Positions 24,904 through 33,843 of a stretch of 64,000 nucleotides of DNA are shown here, in pieces (positions within the stretch are counted from its first letter, which is position 1; each line of letters opens with the position of its first letter). Made by a program: the position numbers and the translations under genes. The notes under the pieces are model-generated. The model searched no databases. It worked only from the letters and a program-made list of their open reading frames with translations, and was not told the DNA's origin. Source of the DNA: Bacillota bacterium (GTDB lineage: Bacteria > Bacillota_A > Clostridia > Lachnospirales > Lachnospiraceae). The stretch is taken from assembly GCA_023443625.1 (NCBI GenBank), contig JAEZTQ010000011.1, forward strand, positions 134,865 to 198,864. The letters are read 5' to 3'.

Positions 24904-25410
24904 CTTTGTTCCTCCTAAAAGCTCGATTTGTAAATATATATAACTTAAAAATACTCAACCATAGAAAATCTTATCATGAAAAAATGACATAAGCAATGAT
25001 AATTTACATGAATTTTTCACAAATTATACTTTCATTATGTGCTTCTAATATGGAATTTACGCAGATTTCACATAGAATTTACTTTACGATTAAAAAGTCT
25101 GAAATTGGTAAAAAACAACATATTATTCAAAGGGTATTTTGGATGGGAAATTTGTAAAATTATTGTTTAAATTAGAAAATTTTAATTTTACATTGATTTT
25201 TATTAAGAAATACCTTATCATATACTGTAATACTTTAGTGTGATGCATTTTTCGCCTTTCATGGCGATATTTTTATTCAACAGGAGAATACCCTCTATTA
25301 AATAAAATTGCATTTCGGTGCTAATTTATTTGACATAAGAACTCAGGTAGATAATTAAGTGAATTGGTTTACCAATTAACTTGCATAAATATATGAAGAA
25401 AAGGTGATTA
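24904..25410. other. Divergent intergenic region pit / ilvD
   Basis: It is 507 AT-rich bases without a gene. It holds a small hairpin TCGCC-TTTCAT-GGCGA with a T-rich tail at 25252-25277, an R1-like start TTATTCAACAGGAGAATACC near 25273, and the ilvD promoter with operator (listed separately). Confidence 0.5.
25330..25382 (+). promoter_or_regulatory. ilvD promoter with overlapping palindromic operator
   Basis: TTGACA (25330-25335), a 16-base spacer and TAATTA (25352-25357) are followed at once by AATTGGTTTACCAATT (25362-25377). This perfect palindrome is extended by AAGT/ACTT arms (25357-25382). The TGGT-N2-ACCA core resembles FadR-type GntR operators. Its position over the transcript start predicts repression. 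The regulator is unknown. Confidence 0.6.
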
Positions 25411-27084
25411 ATGATGAGAAGTGATGCGGTAAAAACTGGCATGCAGCAGGCTCCCCATAGGTCATTATTTAATGCATTGGGAATGACAAAGGAAGAGCTT
25501 AGAAAACCAATGATTGGAATTGTGAGTTCCTATAATGAAATTGTACCAGGACATATGAATTTGGACAAAATCGTTGATGCAGTCAAGCTTGGAGTGGCTA
25601 TGGCTGGCGGAACACCCATTGTATTTCCCGCAATTGCAGTCTGTGATGGTATAGCAATGGGACATCAGGGAATGAGATATTCCTTAGTAACTAGAGATTT
25701 AATTGCTGACTCTACAGAAGCTATGGCAATCGCCCATCAGTTTGATGCATTGGTCATGGTACCAAACTGTGATAAGAATGTACCTGGATTATTAATGGCA
25801 GCTGCAAGAATCAATATACCTACTATATTTGTAAGTGGTGGTCCAATGCTGGCCGGTAAGGTGAAAGGGAAAAAGACAAGTCTATCTTCCTTATTTGAGG
25901 CAGTTGGTGCATATACTGCTGGAACTCTAACAGAAGAAGAAGTGGAAGAGTATGAAAATAAAGCCTGTGCTACCTGTGGTTCTTGTTCAGGAATGTATAC
26001 AGCCAATTCCATGAACTGTCTCACTGAAGCTATTGGTATGGGTCTTAAGGGTAATGGAACAATTCCTGCGGTATATTCAGAAAGAATTAGGTTAGCTAAA
26101 CATGCAGGTATGAAGATTATGGAGTTGTTAGAAAAAGATATTAGACCAAGAGATATTATGACTGAGGAAGCCTTTATGAATGCCTTAACTATAGATATGG
26201 CACTGGGATGCTCCACAAATACCATGCTGCATCTGCCGGCGATTGCTCATGAGGTAGGCTTTGATTTAAACATAGATATTGCCAATGAGGTCAGTGCTAG
26301 GACACCAAATCTCTGCCATCTTGCACCTGCAGGACACACATATATGGAAGATTTGAATGAAGCAGGCGGCATTTATGCAGTTATGAATGAATTAGATAAG
26401 AAGGGACTTTTAAATACAGAGCTTATTACGGTAACTGGTAAGACTGTGGGCGAGAATATCAAAGGATGTGCTAATCTAGATCCAGAAGTTATTCGTCCTA
26501 TTGAGAACCCCTATAGTGAGACAGGTGGTATCGCCATATTAAAAGGAAATCTGGCACCGGACTCTGGCGTAGTAAAACGCTCCGCTGTGGCACCTGAGAT
26601 GTTAAAGCATGAAGGACCAGCAAGAGTATTTGATTGTGAAGAAGATGCAATTACTGCCATTAAAGGTGGAAAGATTAATAAAGGCGATGTAGTTGTAATT
26701 CGTTATGAAGGACCTAAGGGTGGTCCGGGTATGCGAGAGATGCTTAATCCTACCAGTGCCATCATGGGTATGGGCCTGGGCTCCCATGTGGCTCTAATTA
26801 CGGATGGACGTTTTTCAGGAGCTTCTAGAGGCGCTTGTATTGGCCATGTATCACCAGAAGCTGCAGTGGGTGGTAATATTGCCCTGGTGGAAGAAGGGGA
26901 CATGATTCAGATTGATATTAATAAGAACACCTTAAACTTTGTTATAACTGAGGAGGAGTTGGCAGCTAGAAGGGCAAAATGGCAGCCAAGAGAGCCTAAG
27001 GTTACAACAGGATATTTATCTCGCTACGTAACTATGGTTACCAGTGGTAATAGGGGTGCTATTCTTGAAGTACCTAAGAAATAA
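25411..27084 (+). CDS. ilvD: Dihydroxy-acid dehydratase
   Basis: This is a 557-residue iron-sulfur enzyme that dehydrates dihydroxyisovalerate and dihydroxymethylvalerate to the 2-oxo acids of valine and isoleucine synthesis. Cluster cysteines are in [10 protein letters not shown] and [20 protein letters not shown], and the C-terminal [20 protein letters not shown] and GGPGMREML segments are standard. AAAGGTG precedes two adjacent ATGs (25411/25414). It is followed 136 bases later by ilvB, probably in one transcript. Confidence 0.96.
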   Translation: MMRSDAVKTGMQQAPHRSLFNALGMTKEELRKPMIGIVSSYNEIVPGHMNLDKIVDAVKLGVAMAGGTPIVFPAIAVCDGIAMGHQGMRYSLVTRDLIADSTEAMAIAHQFDALVMVPNCDKNVPGLLMAAARINIPTIFVSGGPMLAGKVKGKKTSLSSLFEAVGAYTAGTLTEEEVEEYENKACATCGSCSGMYTANSMNCLTEAIGMGLKGNGTIPAVYSERIRLAKHAGMKIMELLEKDIRPRDIMTEEAFMNALTIDMALGCSTNTMLHLPAIAHEVGFDLNIDIANEVSARTPNLCHLAPAGHTYMEDLNEAGGIYAVMNELDKKGLLNTELITVTGKTVGENIKGCANLDPEVIRPIENPYSETGGIAILKGNLAPDSGVVKRSAVAPEMLKHEGPARVFDCEEDAITAIKGGKINKGDVVVIRYEGPKGGPGMREMLNPTSAIMGMGLGSHVALITDGRFSGASRGACIGHVSPEAAVGGNIALVEEGDMIQIDINKNTLNFVITEEELAARRAKWQPREPKVTTGYLSRYVTMVTSGNRGAILEVPKK

Positions 27085-27220
27085 TAACATAGATAGTCTT
27101 GCAACAAGAATAGCTTATAGAGGAATAGTATAAGCAGCAGGATTTATATCAAAAGCATGAGCGTAAGTTAGGACAACTAGAATATGAAGTTTGGACAAAT
27201 GAGGCATATTGGAGGTATAA

Positions 27221-28900
27221 ATGGAATTAACAGGAGCAGAAATAGTAATTGAGTGTTTGAAGGAACAGGGTGTGGATACAGTATTTGGCTACCCTGGTGG
27301 TACGATTTTAAATGTATATGATGCTTTATATAAACATAGTGATGAAATCAGGCATATATTAACCTCCCATGAGCAGGGTGCTTCTCATGCGGCAGACGGA
27401 TATGCAAGAGCAACAGGTAAGGTGGGGGTCTGTATGGCAACCTCAGGCCCAGGTTCTACTAACTTGGTTACAGGAATAGCAACAGCTTATATGGATAGTA
27501 TTCCTCTTGTTGCAATAACGGCAAATGTAGCAGTTAGCTTATTAGGAAGGGACTCCTTCCAGGAGATAGATATTGCCGGAGTAACCATGCCAATCACAAA
27601 ACATAACTATATTGTTAAGGACGTTACACAGTTAGCAGATACTATTCGTAAGGCTTTTGCTATTGCCAAATCAGGAAGACCAGGGCCAGTATTAGTGGAT
27701 ATAACAAAGGATGTAACTGCAGCAAAAGCAGAGTATACCAAGGTAATTCCTGAACCAATCGTGAGAATGACAGATGAGATTACAGAGGCAGATATTATTA
27801 ATGCAGTAAAATTGATTAATAATTCTAAAAAGCCTTTTATCTTTGTTGGTGGTGGAGCTGTCATATCTGAGGCCCATGATGAATTAAAGGAGTTTGTTGC
27901 TAAAATTGATGCCCCGGTTTGTGATACCCTAATGGGTAAGGGTGCTTTTGATGGTGAAGAGGCAACCTATACGGGAATGCTGGGAATGCATGGAACCAAG
28001 GCATCCAATCTAGGTGTTACAGAATGTGATTTATTAATAGCCATTGGTGCAAGATTCTCTGATCGTGTTACGGGTAACGCGAAAAAATTTGCCAAGAAGG
28101 CAAAGATACTTCACATTGATGTGGATCCAGCAGAGATTAATAAGAATGTTACTACCTCCTATAGTGTCATTGGCGATGTAAAGGAAGTACTTTCTATTTT
28201 AAATGAAAGAATTGAGGAGCAAAGTCATAAGGAATGGATTGACCATGTAATTGGATTAAAGGAAAAATTCCCCTTAAAATATAATAAAGAAATCTTAACA
28301 GGTCCCTACATTTTGGAAAAACTTTATGAGATAACGAAAGGGGATGCCGTTATTACAACTGAGGTTGGTCAGCATCAGATGTGGTCAGCTCAGTATTTCA
28401 AATACAGGATGCCAAGAACCTTCATAACCTCTGGAGGACTGGGAACCATGGGATATGGTCTTGGGGCTTGTATTGGAGCTAAGGTAGGAATGCCTGATAA
28501 AACAGTAATCAACATAGCTGGGGATGGCTGTTTTAGAATGAATATGAATGAGTTGGCAACAGCAACACGATATGATATACCCATTATCGAGATAGTATTT
28601 AATAATCATGTTCTGGGAATGGTACGTCAATGGCAAACCTTATTCTATGACAAAAGATATTCTAATACCAATTTAAGAGACAAAGTGGATTTTGTTAAAT
28701 TGGCAGAGGCTATGGGTGCTAAGGCATATAGGATAACCAAGAAGGAAGAGGTTGAAACTGTATTAAGAGAAGCCATTGCCCTAAAGAAGCCTGTCTTCAT
28801 TGAATGTGTTATAGACAGTGATGATAAGGTGTGGCCAATGGTTGCCCCTGGTGCTGCCATCGAAGATGTATTTACAGAAGAGGATTTAAATAGTAAATAA
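27221..28900 (+). CDS. ilvB: Acetolactate synthase large (catalytic) subunit
   Basis: This is a 559-residue thiamine-diphosphate enzyme that makes acetolactate and acetohydroxybutyrate, the first common step of valine/isoleucine/leucine synthesis. The catalytic Glu lies in TSHEQGASHAADGYARATG (about residue 48), and the ThDP-Mg motif is GDGCFRMNMNELATATRYD to FNN. The FAD domain contains GMLGMHGTKASNLG. It belongs to the biosynthetic (anabolic) type. No ilvN regulatory subunit gene follows in this window. GGAGG precedes the ATG. Confidence 0.95.
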   Translation: MELTGAEIVIECLKEQGVDTVFGYPGGTILNVYDALYKHSDEIRHILTSHEQGASHAADGYARATGKVGVCMATSGPGSTNLVTGIATAYMDSIPLVAITANVAVSLLGRDSFQEIDIAGVTMPITKHNYIVKDVTQLADTIRKAFAIAKSGRPGPVLVDITKDVTAAKAEYTKVIPEPIVRMTDEITEADIINAVKLINNSKKPFIFVGGGAVISEAHDELKEFVAKIDAPVCDTLMGKGAFDGEEATYTGMLGMHGTKASNLGVTECDLLIAIGARFSDRVTGNAKKFAKKAKILHIDVDPAEINKNVTTSYSVIGDVKEVLSILNERIEEQSHKEWIDHVIGLKEKFPLKYNKEILTGPYILEKLYEITKGDAVITTEVGQHQMWSAQYFKYRMPRTFITSGGLGTMGYGLGACIGAKVGMPDKTVINIAGDGCFRMNMNELATATRYDIPIIEIVFNNHVLGMVRQWQTLFYDKRYSNTNLRDKVDFVKLAEAMGAKAYRITKKEEVETVLREAIALKKPVFIECVIDSDDKVWPMVAPGAAIEDVFTEEDLNSK

Positions 28901-28978
28901 GAGTGTGGCTTATTCAATATCTTGGTATATCCAGGGGCATTGGATAAGCCACCACTAGAGCTTAAAAATATAAAGATA

Positions 28979-29007
28979 TTGACAATAAAATAACACAGTT
29001 CTATAAT
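28979..29007 (+). promoter_or_regulatory. serC promoter
   Basis: It is consensus sigma-A: TTGACA (28979-28984), 17 bases, TATAAT (29002-29007). The transcript would start about 55 bases before the GTG start codon. Confidence 0.8.
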
Positions 29008-29068
29008 GAAATTTATACTATTTTATGAATAAATATTTATAAGCATGTTCATTAAGGAGGATGTAATA

Positions 29069-30154
29069 GTGGGAAGAATTTATAATTTTTCAGCGGGACC
29101 GGCAATGTTACCGGTAGAGGTATTACAAGAGGCAGCAGACGAAATGCTTGATTACAGAGGCACAGGAATGTCTGTAATGGAGATGAGCCATAGATCCAAG
29201 GCGTATGAAGCTATAATTGAGGAAGCAGAGAAGGATTTGAGGGAATTAATGAATATTCCCGATAATTATAAGGTTCTTTTCTTACAGGGTGGTGCATCCC
29301 AGCAATTTGCAGCAATTCCTATGAACCTCATGAAGAATAAAGTGGCTGATTACATAATCACCGGACAATGGGCAAAGAAAGCTTATCAGGAAGCAAAGAT
29401 GTATGGTGAGGCTAATGCTGTCGCATCCTCTGCTGACAAGACTTTTTCCTATATACCGGATTGTTCCGATCTTCCAATTTCTGAAAATGCTGATTACGTA
29501 TATATTTGTGAAAATAACACAATCTATGGAACCAAGTTTAAGGAGCTTCCCAATACTAAGGGTAAAACTTTAGTTGCGGATATCTCTTCCTGCTTCTTAT
29601 CCGAGCCTGTAGATGTAACGAAATATGGATTACTTTATGGTGGTGTACAGAAGAACATTGGACCTGCTGGTGTAGTGATCGTAATAATCCGTGAGGATTT
29701 AATTACAGAAGACACTCTTGCAGGAACACCTACCATGTTAAAATATAAGATCCATTCCGATGAAAAATCCCTTTACAATACACCGCCTGCATATGGTATT
29801 TATATCTGTGGTAAGGTATTCAAGTGGATTAAGAATATGGGTGGCTTAGAGGCAATGAAAGTTCATAATGAGAAGAAGGCTGCAATTCTTTATGATTTCC
29901 TTGACCAGAGCAAGATGTTTAAGGGTACTGTAGTGAAAAAAGATCGTTCCTTAATGAACGTTCCTTTCGTAACAGGCGATGAAGAGTTGGATGCTAAATT
30001 TGTAAAAGAAGCAAAGGCAGCAGGGTTTGAGAACTTAAAAGGCCATAGATCCGTTGGTGGTATGAGAGCAAGTATCTACAATGCAATGCCAATAGAGGGT
30101 GTGGAAAAATTAGTTGAGTTCATGAAGAAGTTCGAAGCTGAGAATTTAAAATAA
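29069..30154 (+). CDS. serC: Phosphoserine aminotransferase
   Basis: This is a protein of about 361 residues. This PLP enzyme transaminates 3-phosphohydroxypyruvate to phosphoserine, the second step of serine synthesis. The N-terminus RIYNFSAGPAMLPVEVL, the PLP lysine in YGGVQKNIGPAG, and GGMRASIYNAMP near the C-terminus identify it. I use GTG 29069 because AAGGAGG lies nine bases upstream; an in-frame ATG at 29045 precedes that site and is not likely used. The operon continues with serA. Confidence 0.95.
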   Translation: MGRIYNFSAGPAMLPVEVLQEAADEMLDYRGTGMSVMEMSHRSKAYEAIIEEAEKDLRELMNIPDNYKVLFLQGGASQQFAAIPMNLMKNKVADYIITGQWAKKAYQEAKMYGEANAVASSADKTFSYIPDCSDLPISENADYVYICENNTIYGTKFKELPNTKGKTLVADISSCFLSEPVDVTKYGLLYGGVQKNIGPAGVVIVIIREDLITEDTLAGTPTMLKYKIHSDEKSLYNTPPAYGIYICGKVFKWIKNMGGLEAMKVHNEKKAAILYDFLDQSKMFKGTVVKKDRSLMNVPFVTGDEELDAKFVKEAKAAGFENLKGHRSVGGMRASIYNAMPIEGVEKLVEFMKKFEAENLK

Positions 30155-30205
30155 GTTATTTCATCAGTTGCCAAGGTGCATCTGATAGGTGAAAGGAGTA
30201 ACAAC

Positions 30206-31384
30206 ATGAAATATAATTGCCTTAATCCTATAGCCAATATAGGTTTGGATATTTTTACAGATCAGTATGATAAAGTAGACAATATCAATGATGCAGACAT
30301 TGTTCTGGTTAGAAGTGCAGCTATGCATGATATGGAGTTTAGTGATAATTTAAAGGCCATTGCTAGAGCAGGAGCTGGTGTTAATAATATTCCTTTGGCA
30401 AAGTGTGCAGAGAAGGGTATTGTTGTCTTCAATACGCCTGGTGCCAATGCCAATGGAGTTAAAGAATTAGTTATCGCAGGCCTAATGCTAGCTTCCCGAG
30501 ATATTATCGGCGGTGTAAACTGGGTAAAATCAGTGAAGGATGACCCTACAGTTGCTAAGCTTGTTGAGAAAGAGAAGTCTAAATTTGCAGGTAGGGAAAT
30601 TGAAGGCAAGAAATTAGGTGTAATAGGCCTAGGAGCAATTGGTGTTTTGGTTGCCAATACAGCAAAGCGTCTTGGTATGGAGGTCTATGGTTACGATCCT
30701 TTCATTTCTATAGACAATGCCTGGAACTTATCCCGTGACATAGTGCATGTGAAGTCTAGAGATGAGATTTATAGAGAATGTGATTTTATTACCGTACATA
30801 CACCTTTGATTGAGGATATTGATCCTAATGTAAATACCAAGGAGATGATCAATGAAGAAACCATAGCAAAGATGAAGGATGGCGTAATTATCCTCAACTT
30901 TGCAAGAGACTTGCTGGTAAATGATGATGATATTGGAGAAGCTTTAAAATCAGGTAAGGTTGGCAGATATGTTACAGATTTCCCTAATGCAAAGACAGCG
31001 AATTTAGAAGGTGTAATTGCTATTCCTCATTTGGGAGCTTCCACAGAAGAATCAGAAGACAATTGTGCTAAGATGGCAGTAAAACAGCTTAGAGATTATA
31101 TGGAAAATGGTAATATTAAAAATTCCGTAAACTATCCTAATTGTGATGCTGGCGTATGTATTACTGCAGGACGTATTGCAATTCTTCATAAGAATATCCC
31201 TAATATGTTGACTCAGTTTACAGGAGCCTTCTCCGCCTCCAATGTTAACATTTCCGATATGGTTAATAAAAGCAAAGGTGATTATGCTTATACCGTTATT
31301 GATGTGGAAGAGCCAATTACGAATGAAGTTGCAGGTAAATTGACCGCAATTCAAGGAGTTTTAAAAGTAAGAATTGTCAAATAA
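30206..31384 (+). CDS. serA: D-3-phosphoglycerate dehydrogenase
   Basis: This is a protein of about 392 residues that oxidises 3-phosphoglycerate with NAD, the entry into serine synthesis. The Rossmann motif LGVIGLGAIGVLVANTAKRL, the catalytic region HTPLI...NFARDLLVN, and IPHLGASTEESEDN with the active-site His are present. A C-terminal ACT-like domain (FTGAFSASNVNISDMVNKSK) probably gives serine feedback control. The start at 30206 follows GAAAGGAG; the frame extends ten codons upstream. It lies 51 bases after serC. Confidence 0.95.
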   Translation: MKYNCLNPIANIGLDIFTDQYDKVDNINDADIVLVRSAAMHDMEFSDNLKAIARAGAGVNNIPLAKCAEKGIVVFNTPGANANGVKELVIAGLMLASRDIIGGVNWVKSVKDDPTVAKLVEKEKSKFAGREIEGKKLGVIGLGAIGVLVANTAKRLGMEVYGYDPFISIDNAWNLSRDIVHVKSRDEIYRECDFITVHTPLIEDIDPNVNTKEMINEETIAKMKDGVIILNFARDLLVNDDDIGEALKSGKVGRYVTDFPNAKTANLEGVIAIPHLGASTEESEDNCAKMAVKQLRDYMENGNIKNSVNYPNCDAGVCITAGRIAILHKNIPNMLTQFTGAFSASNVNISDMVNKSKGDYAYTVIDVEEPITNEVAGKLTAIQGVLKVRIVK

Positions 31385-31472
31385 CATGAAGCATTTTATA
31401 GGGACATAAGATTTGCGTAATATGTGCAGATGATTATGTCCCAATTTCTATAATATAGATTGGAGATATAGT

Positions 31473-32714
31473 ATGGCAGCGATAAAACCATTTTTATGTA
31501 TTAGACCGAATCCTGATGTAGCAGACCAAGTAGCTGCGTTACCATATGATGTATATAATCGTAAAGAAGCGAAGGAAGTAGTAGAAAGAGAACCTAAATC
31601 CTTTCTGAAAGTTGACAGAGCAGAAACAAGCTTTCCAGACAGTGTGGATATCTATGATCCCAGGGTATATATAAGAGCCAAGGAATTACTTCAGGCTATG
31701 ATGGAGGATGGAACCTATATTACTGAGGAAGAGGAATGTTATTATGTATATGAGTTGATTATGAACGGACGCTCCCAGACGGGTTTAGTTGCCTGTGCTT
31801 CCATAGATGATTATTTGAATAATACCATTAAAAAGCATGAGAATACGAGAGAGGAAAAGGAAATCGACCGTATTAACCATGTTGACACCTGTAATGCCCA
31901 GACAGGACCTATTTTCCTAGCCTACCGAGCTCATGACATAATTAGTACTGTAGTAAGTGAGGTGAAAGAGGAAAAACCCATTTATAATTTTACCTCCAAT
32001 GATGGTATTACTCATAATGTGTGGAGAATCTCAGAGAAGGAACGCATTGATAAGATCAGAACTTCTTTTGGGGAGATTGATAACATATATATTGCCGATG
32101 GACATCACCGGGCAGCCTCAGCAGTAAAAGTAGGTCTAAAAAGAAGAAAAGAAAATCCGGACTACAAGGGGGATGAGGAGTTTAATTTTTTCCTATCTGT
32201 ATTATTTCCCCATGACCAGCTTATGATTATGCCCTATAATCGTGCCGTTAAAGATCTAAAGGGTTTAAAAGAAGAAGAATTCATTAAAAAAGTTGAGAAG
32301 GATTTTGAGATAGAATCCATAGGTACAGAACCTGTCTCTCCAGAGAAGAAAGCTACCTTTGGAATGTATCTGGGGGGTAACTGGTATTTACTTAAGGCAA
32401 AAGAAAATCTATTAAAGATTAAGGATCCTGTGGAAGCACTGGATGTATCCCTTCTCCAGGATTATCTACTCAGGCCAATTCTTGGGATAGATGACCCACG
32501 AACTGACAGGAGAATAGATTTTATTGGCGGAATCCGAGGCCTACAGGAGTTGGAGAGAAGAGTAGCGGGGGATATGACAGTGGCATTCTCTATGTATCCT
32601 ACTTCCATAATGGAACTCTTTGCCGTATCCGATGCGGATAAGCTTATGCCGCCTAAGTCCACCTGGTTCGAACCTAAACTTCGCAGCGGTCTGTTTATTC
32701 ATCAGTTATCCTAG
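31473..32714 (+). CDS. DUF1015 family protein
   Basis: This is a 413-residue cytosolic protein of unknown function. The conserved N-terminal AIKPFLCIRPNPDVADQVAALPYDV, the central IADGHHRAASAVKVG motif and the C-terminal region IDFIGGIRGLQELERRV are hallmarks of DUF1015. In clostridia this gene regularly follows serC-serA, as here (88 bases after serA), which suggests a role linked to serine metabolism. No catalytic mechanism is established. Confidence 0.88.
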   Translation: MAAIKPFLCIRPNPDVADQVAALPYDVYNRKEAKEVVEREPKSFLKVDRAETSFPDSVDIYDPRVYIRAKELLQAMMEDGTYITEEEECYYVYELIMNGRSQTGLVACASIDDYLNNTIKKHENTREEKEIDRINHVDTCNAQTGPIFLAYRAHDIISTVVSEVKEEKPIYNFTSNDGITHNVWRISEKERIDKIRTSFGEIDNIYIADGHHRAASAVKVGLKRRKENPDYKGDEEFNFFLSVLFPHDQLMIMPYNRAVKDLKGLKEEEFIKKVEKDFEIESIGTEPVSPEKKATFGMYLGGNWYLLKAKENLLKIKDPVEALDVSLLQDYLLRPILGIDDPRTDRRIDFIGGIRGLQELERRVAGDMTVAFSMYPTSIMELFAVSDADKLMPPKSTWFEPKLRSGLFIHQLS

Positions 32715-32817
32715 CTTTATACTTTTTTCGTTAAAGGTATAAGTCGGATTGGTGTCCCTATTATATAATTTTTATAGAAGTTTATAAGATATTAAGAATT
32801 AAGAGCTGGAATTATTA

Positions 32818-32846
32818 TTGTCAACCTCTTTGGAATGTGATAATAT
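32818..32846 (+). promoter_or_regulatory. Promoter of the YesL-like gene
   Basis: TTGTCA (32818-32823), 17 bases, TAATAT (32841-32846). It leaves an untranslated leader of about 120 bases in which I see no obvious structure. Confidence 0.5.
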
Positions 32847-32971
32847 TTAAAATACTGAATGAATTTATTAAAATGCTTTTATTCTACTTATTGCTATTAT
32901 TTCTTACTAGTAATAATGTATTTTATAGGGCGGATTAGTATTTGTGAACATAAAGGGAAAGGGGATATTAA

Positions 32972-33631
32972 ATGAGCAATTTCTTTAATATTGATAATGG
33001 TTTTTTTACAGCTTTAAGTAAGTTTTGTGATGTTTTATTTTTGAGCTTGATATGGGTGGTATTTTGTATTCCGATTATAACCATAGGACCTGCTAACACA
33101 GCCCTGTATTATGCTACGGTTAAGGTTATTCGAAGAGAGAGGGGTTACTTATTTCGGGAATTTTTTAAATCTTTTAAACTAAATTTTAAGCGTGGTGCAA
33201 TTATAGGTGTTTTATTGACAATTGCTTTTGTTATTTTAGTTGTAGATTTATTAGCTGCTGGATCAACAATAAAGAATAGCTCAACAATTAGTTCTATTTT
33301 GTTTGGTGTGTATGTAGCAATGGCCTTTTTTGTATTAAGTATATCCGTTTATATTTTCCCTGTTTTGTCAAGATTTGATATGACAATAAAGCAATTGATT
33401 AAAGCGGCTGCCTTTATGTCAATAAGACATTTGCCTTTTACTTTGATCATGGTGGTGGTAACTGCAGCTTCTATTTTTGGAGTATTATATATTCCTATTC
33501 TCATTGTAGTTGTACCAGCTGCAGGTAATTTTATAAACTCTCTCTTAATGGAGCGAATCTTAAAGAAATACATGCCCCAAAATGAAGAGAGTGATGATGA
33601 AAATAAAAAAGATGAATGGTATATGGAATAA
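32972..33631 (+). CDS. YesL-like DUF624 membrane protein
   Basis: This is a 219-residue protein with about five membrane helices. The N-terminal FFTALSKFCDVLFLSLIWVVFCIPIITIGPANTALYY pattern (GP-A-x-x-A-L-Y) identifies the YesL/DUF624 family. The C-terminus is a charged cytosolic tail (NEESDDENKKDEW). Family members often accompany carbohydrate ABC transporters, but none is next to this gene. The function is unknown. It has a GGGGAT ribosome-like site and is monocistronic. Confidence 0.8.
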   Translation: MSNFFNIDNGFFTALSKFCDVLFLSLIWVVFCIPIITIGPANTALYYATVKVIRRERGYLFREFFKSFKLNFKRGAIIGVLLTIAFVILVVDLLAAGSTIKNSSTISSILFGVYVAMAFFVLSISVYIFPVLSRFDMTIKQLIKAAAFMSIRHLPFTLIMVVVTAASIFGVLYIPILIVVVPAAGNFINSLLMERILKKYMPQNEESDDENKKDEWYME

Positions 33632-33727
33632 TGGATTTATGAAAATAGCATAATCAATTCCTTGTGATAAGGTATTTTTAGGTTATTTTAATGAAATAGA
33701 AAAAAAATAAAAAAAATACTTTATTTT

Positions 33728-33820
33728 TTGAAAAAAGTATGTTATATACTTATATATAATAAATTTTAGCCATTCAATGGAGCAAAGGTGTTCTCATTCC
33801 TATTTGAGGACACTTTTTTT
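33728..33820 (+). promoter_or_regulatory. glnN promoter followed by a terminator-type attenuator
   Basis: TTGAAA (33728-33733), 17 bases, TATATA (33751-33756). About 25 bases after the predicted start, GTGTTCTCA (33788-33796) pairs with TGAGGACAC (33805-33813), followed by seven T. An intrinsic terminator between the promoter and start codon suggests control by antitermination. ANTAR-type RNA-binding proteins do this for nitrogen genes in related bacteria, but I could not draw the ANTAR double hairpin. Confidence 0.55.
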
Positions 33821-33843
33821 ATAATTATGAGAGGAGATTTTAT

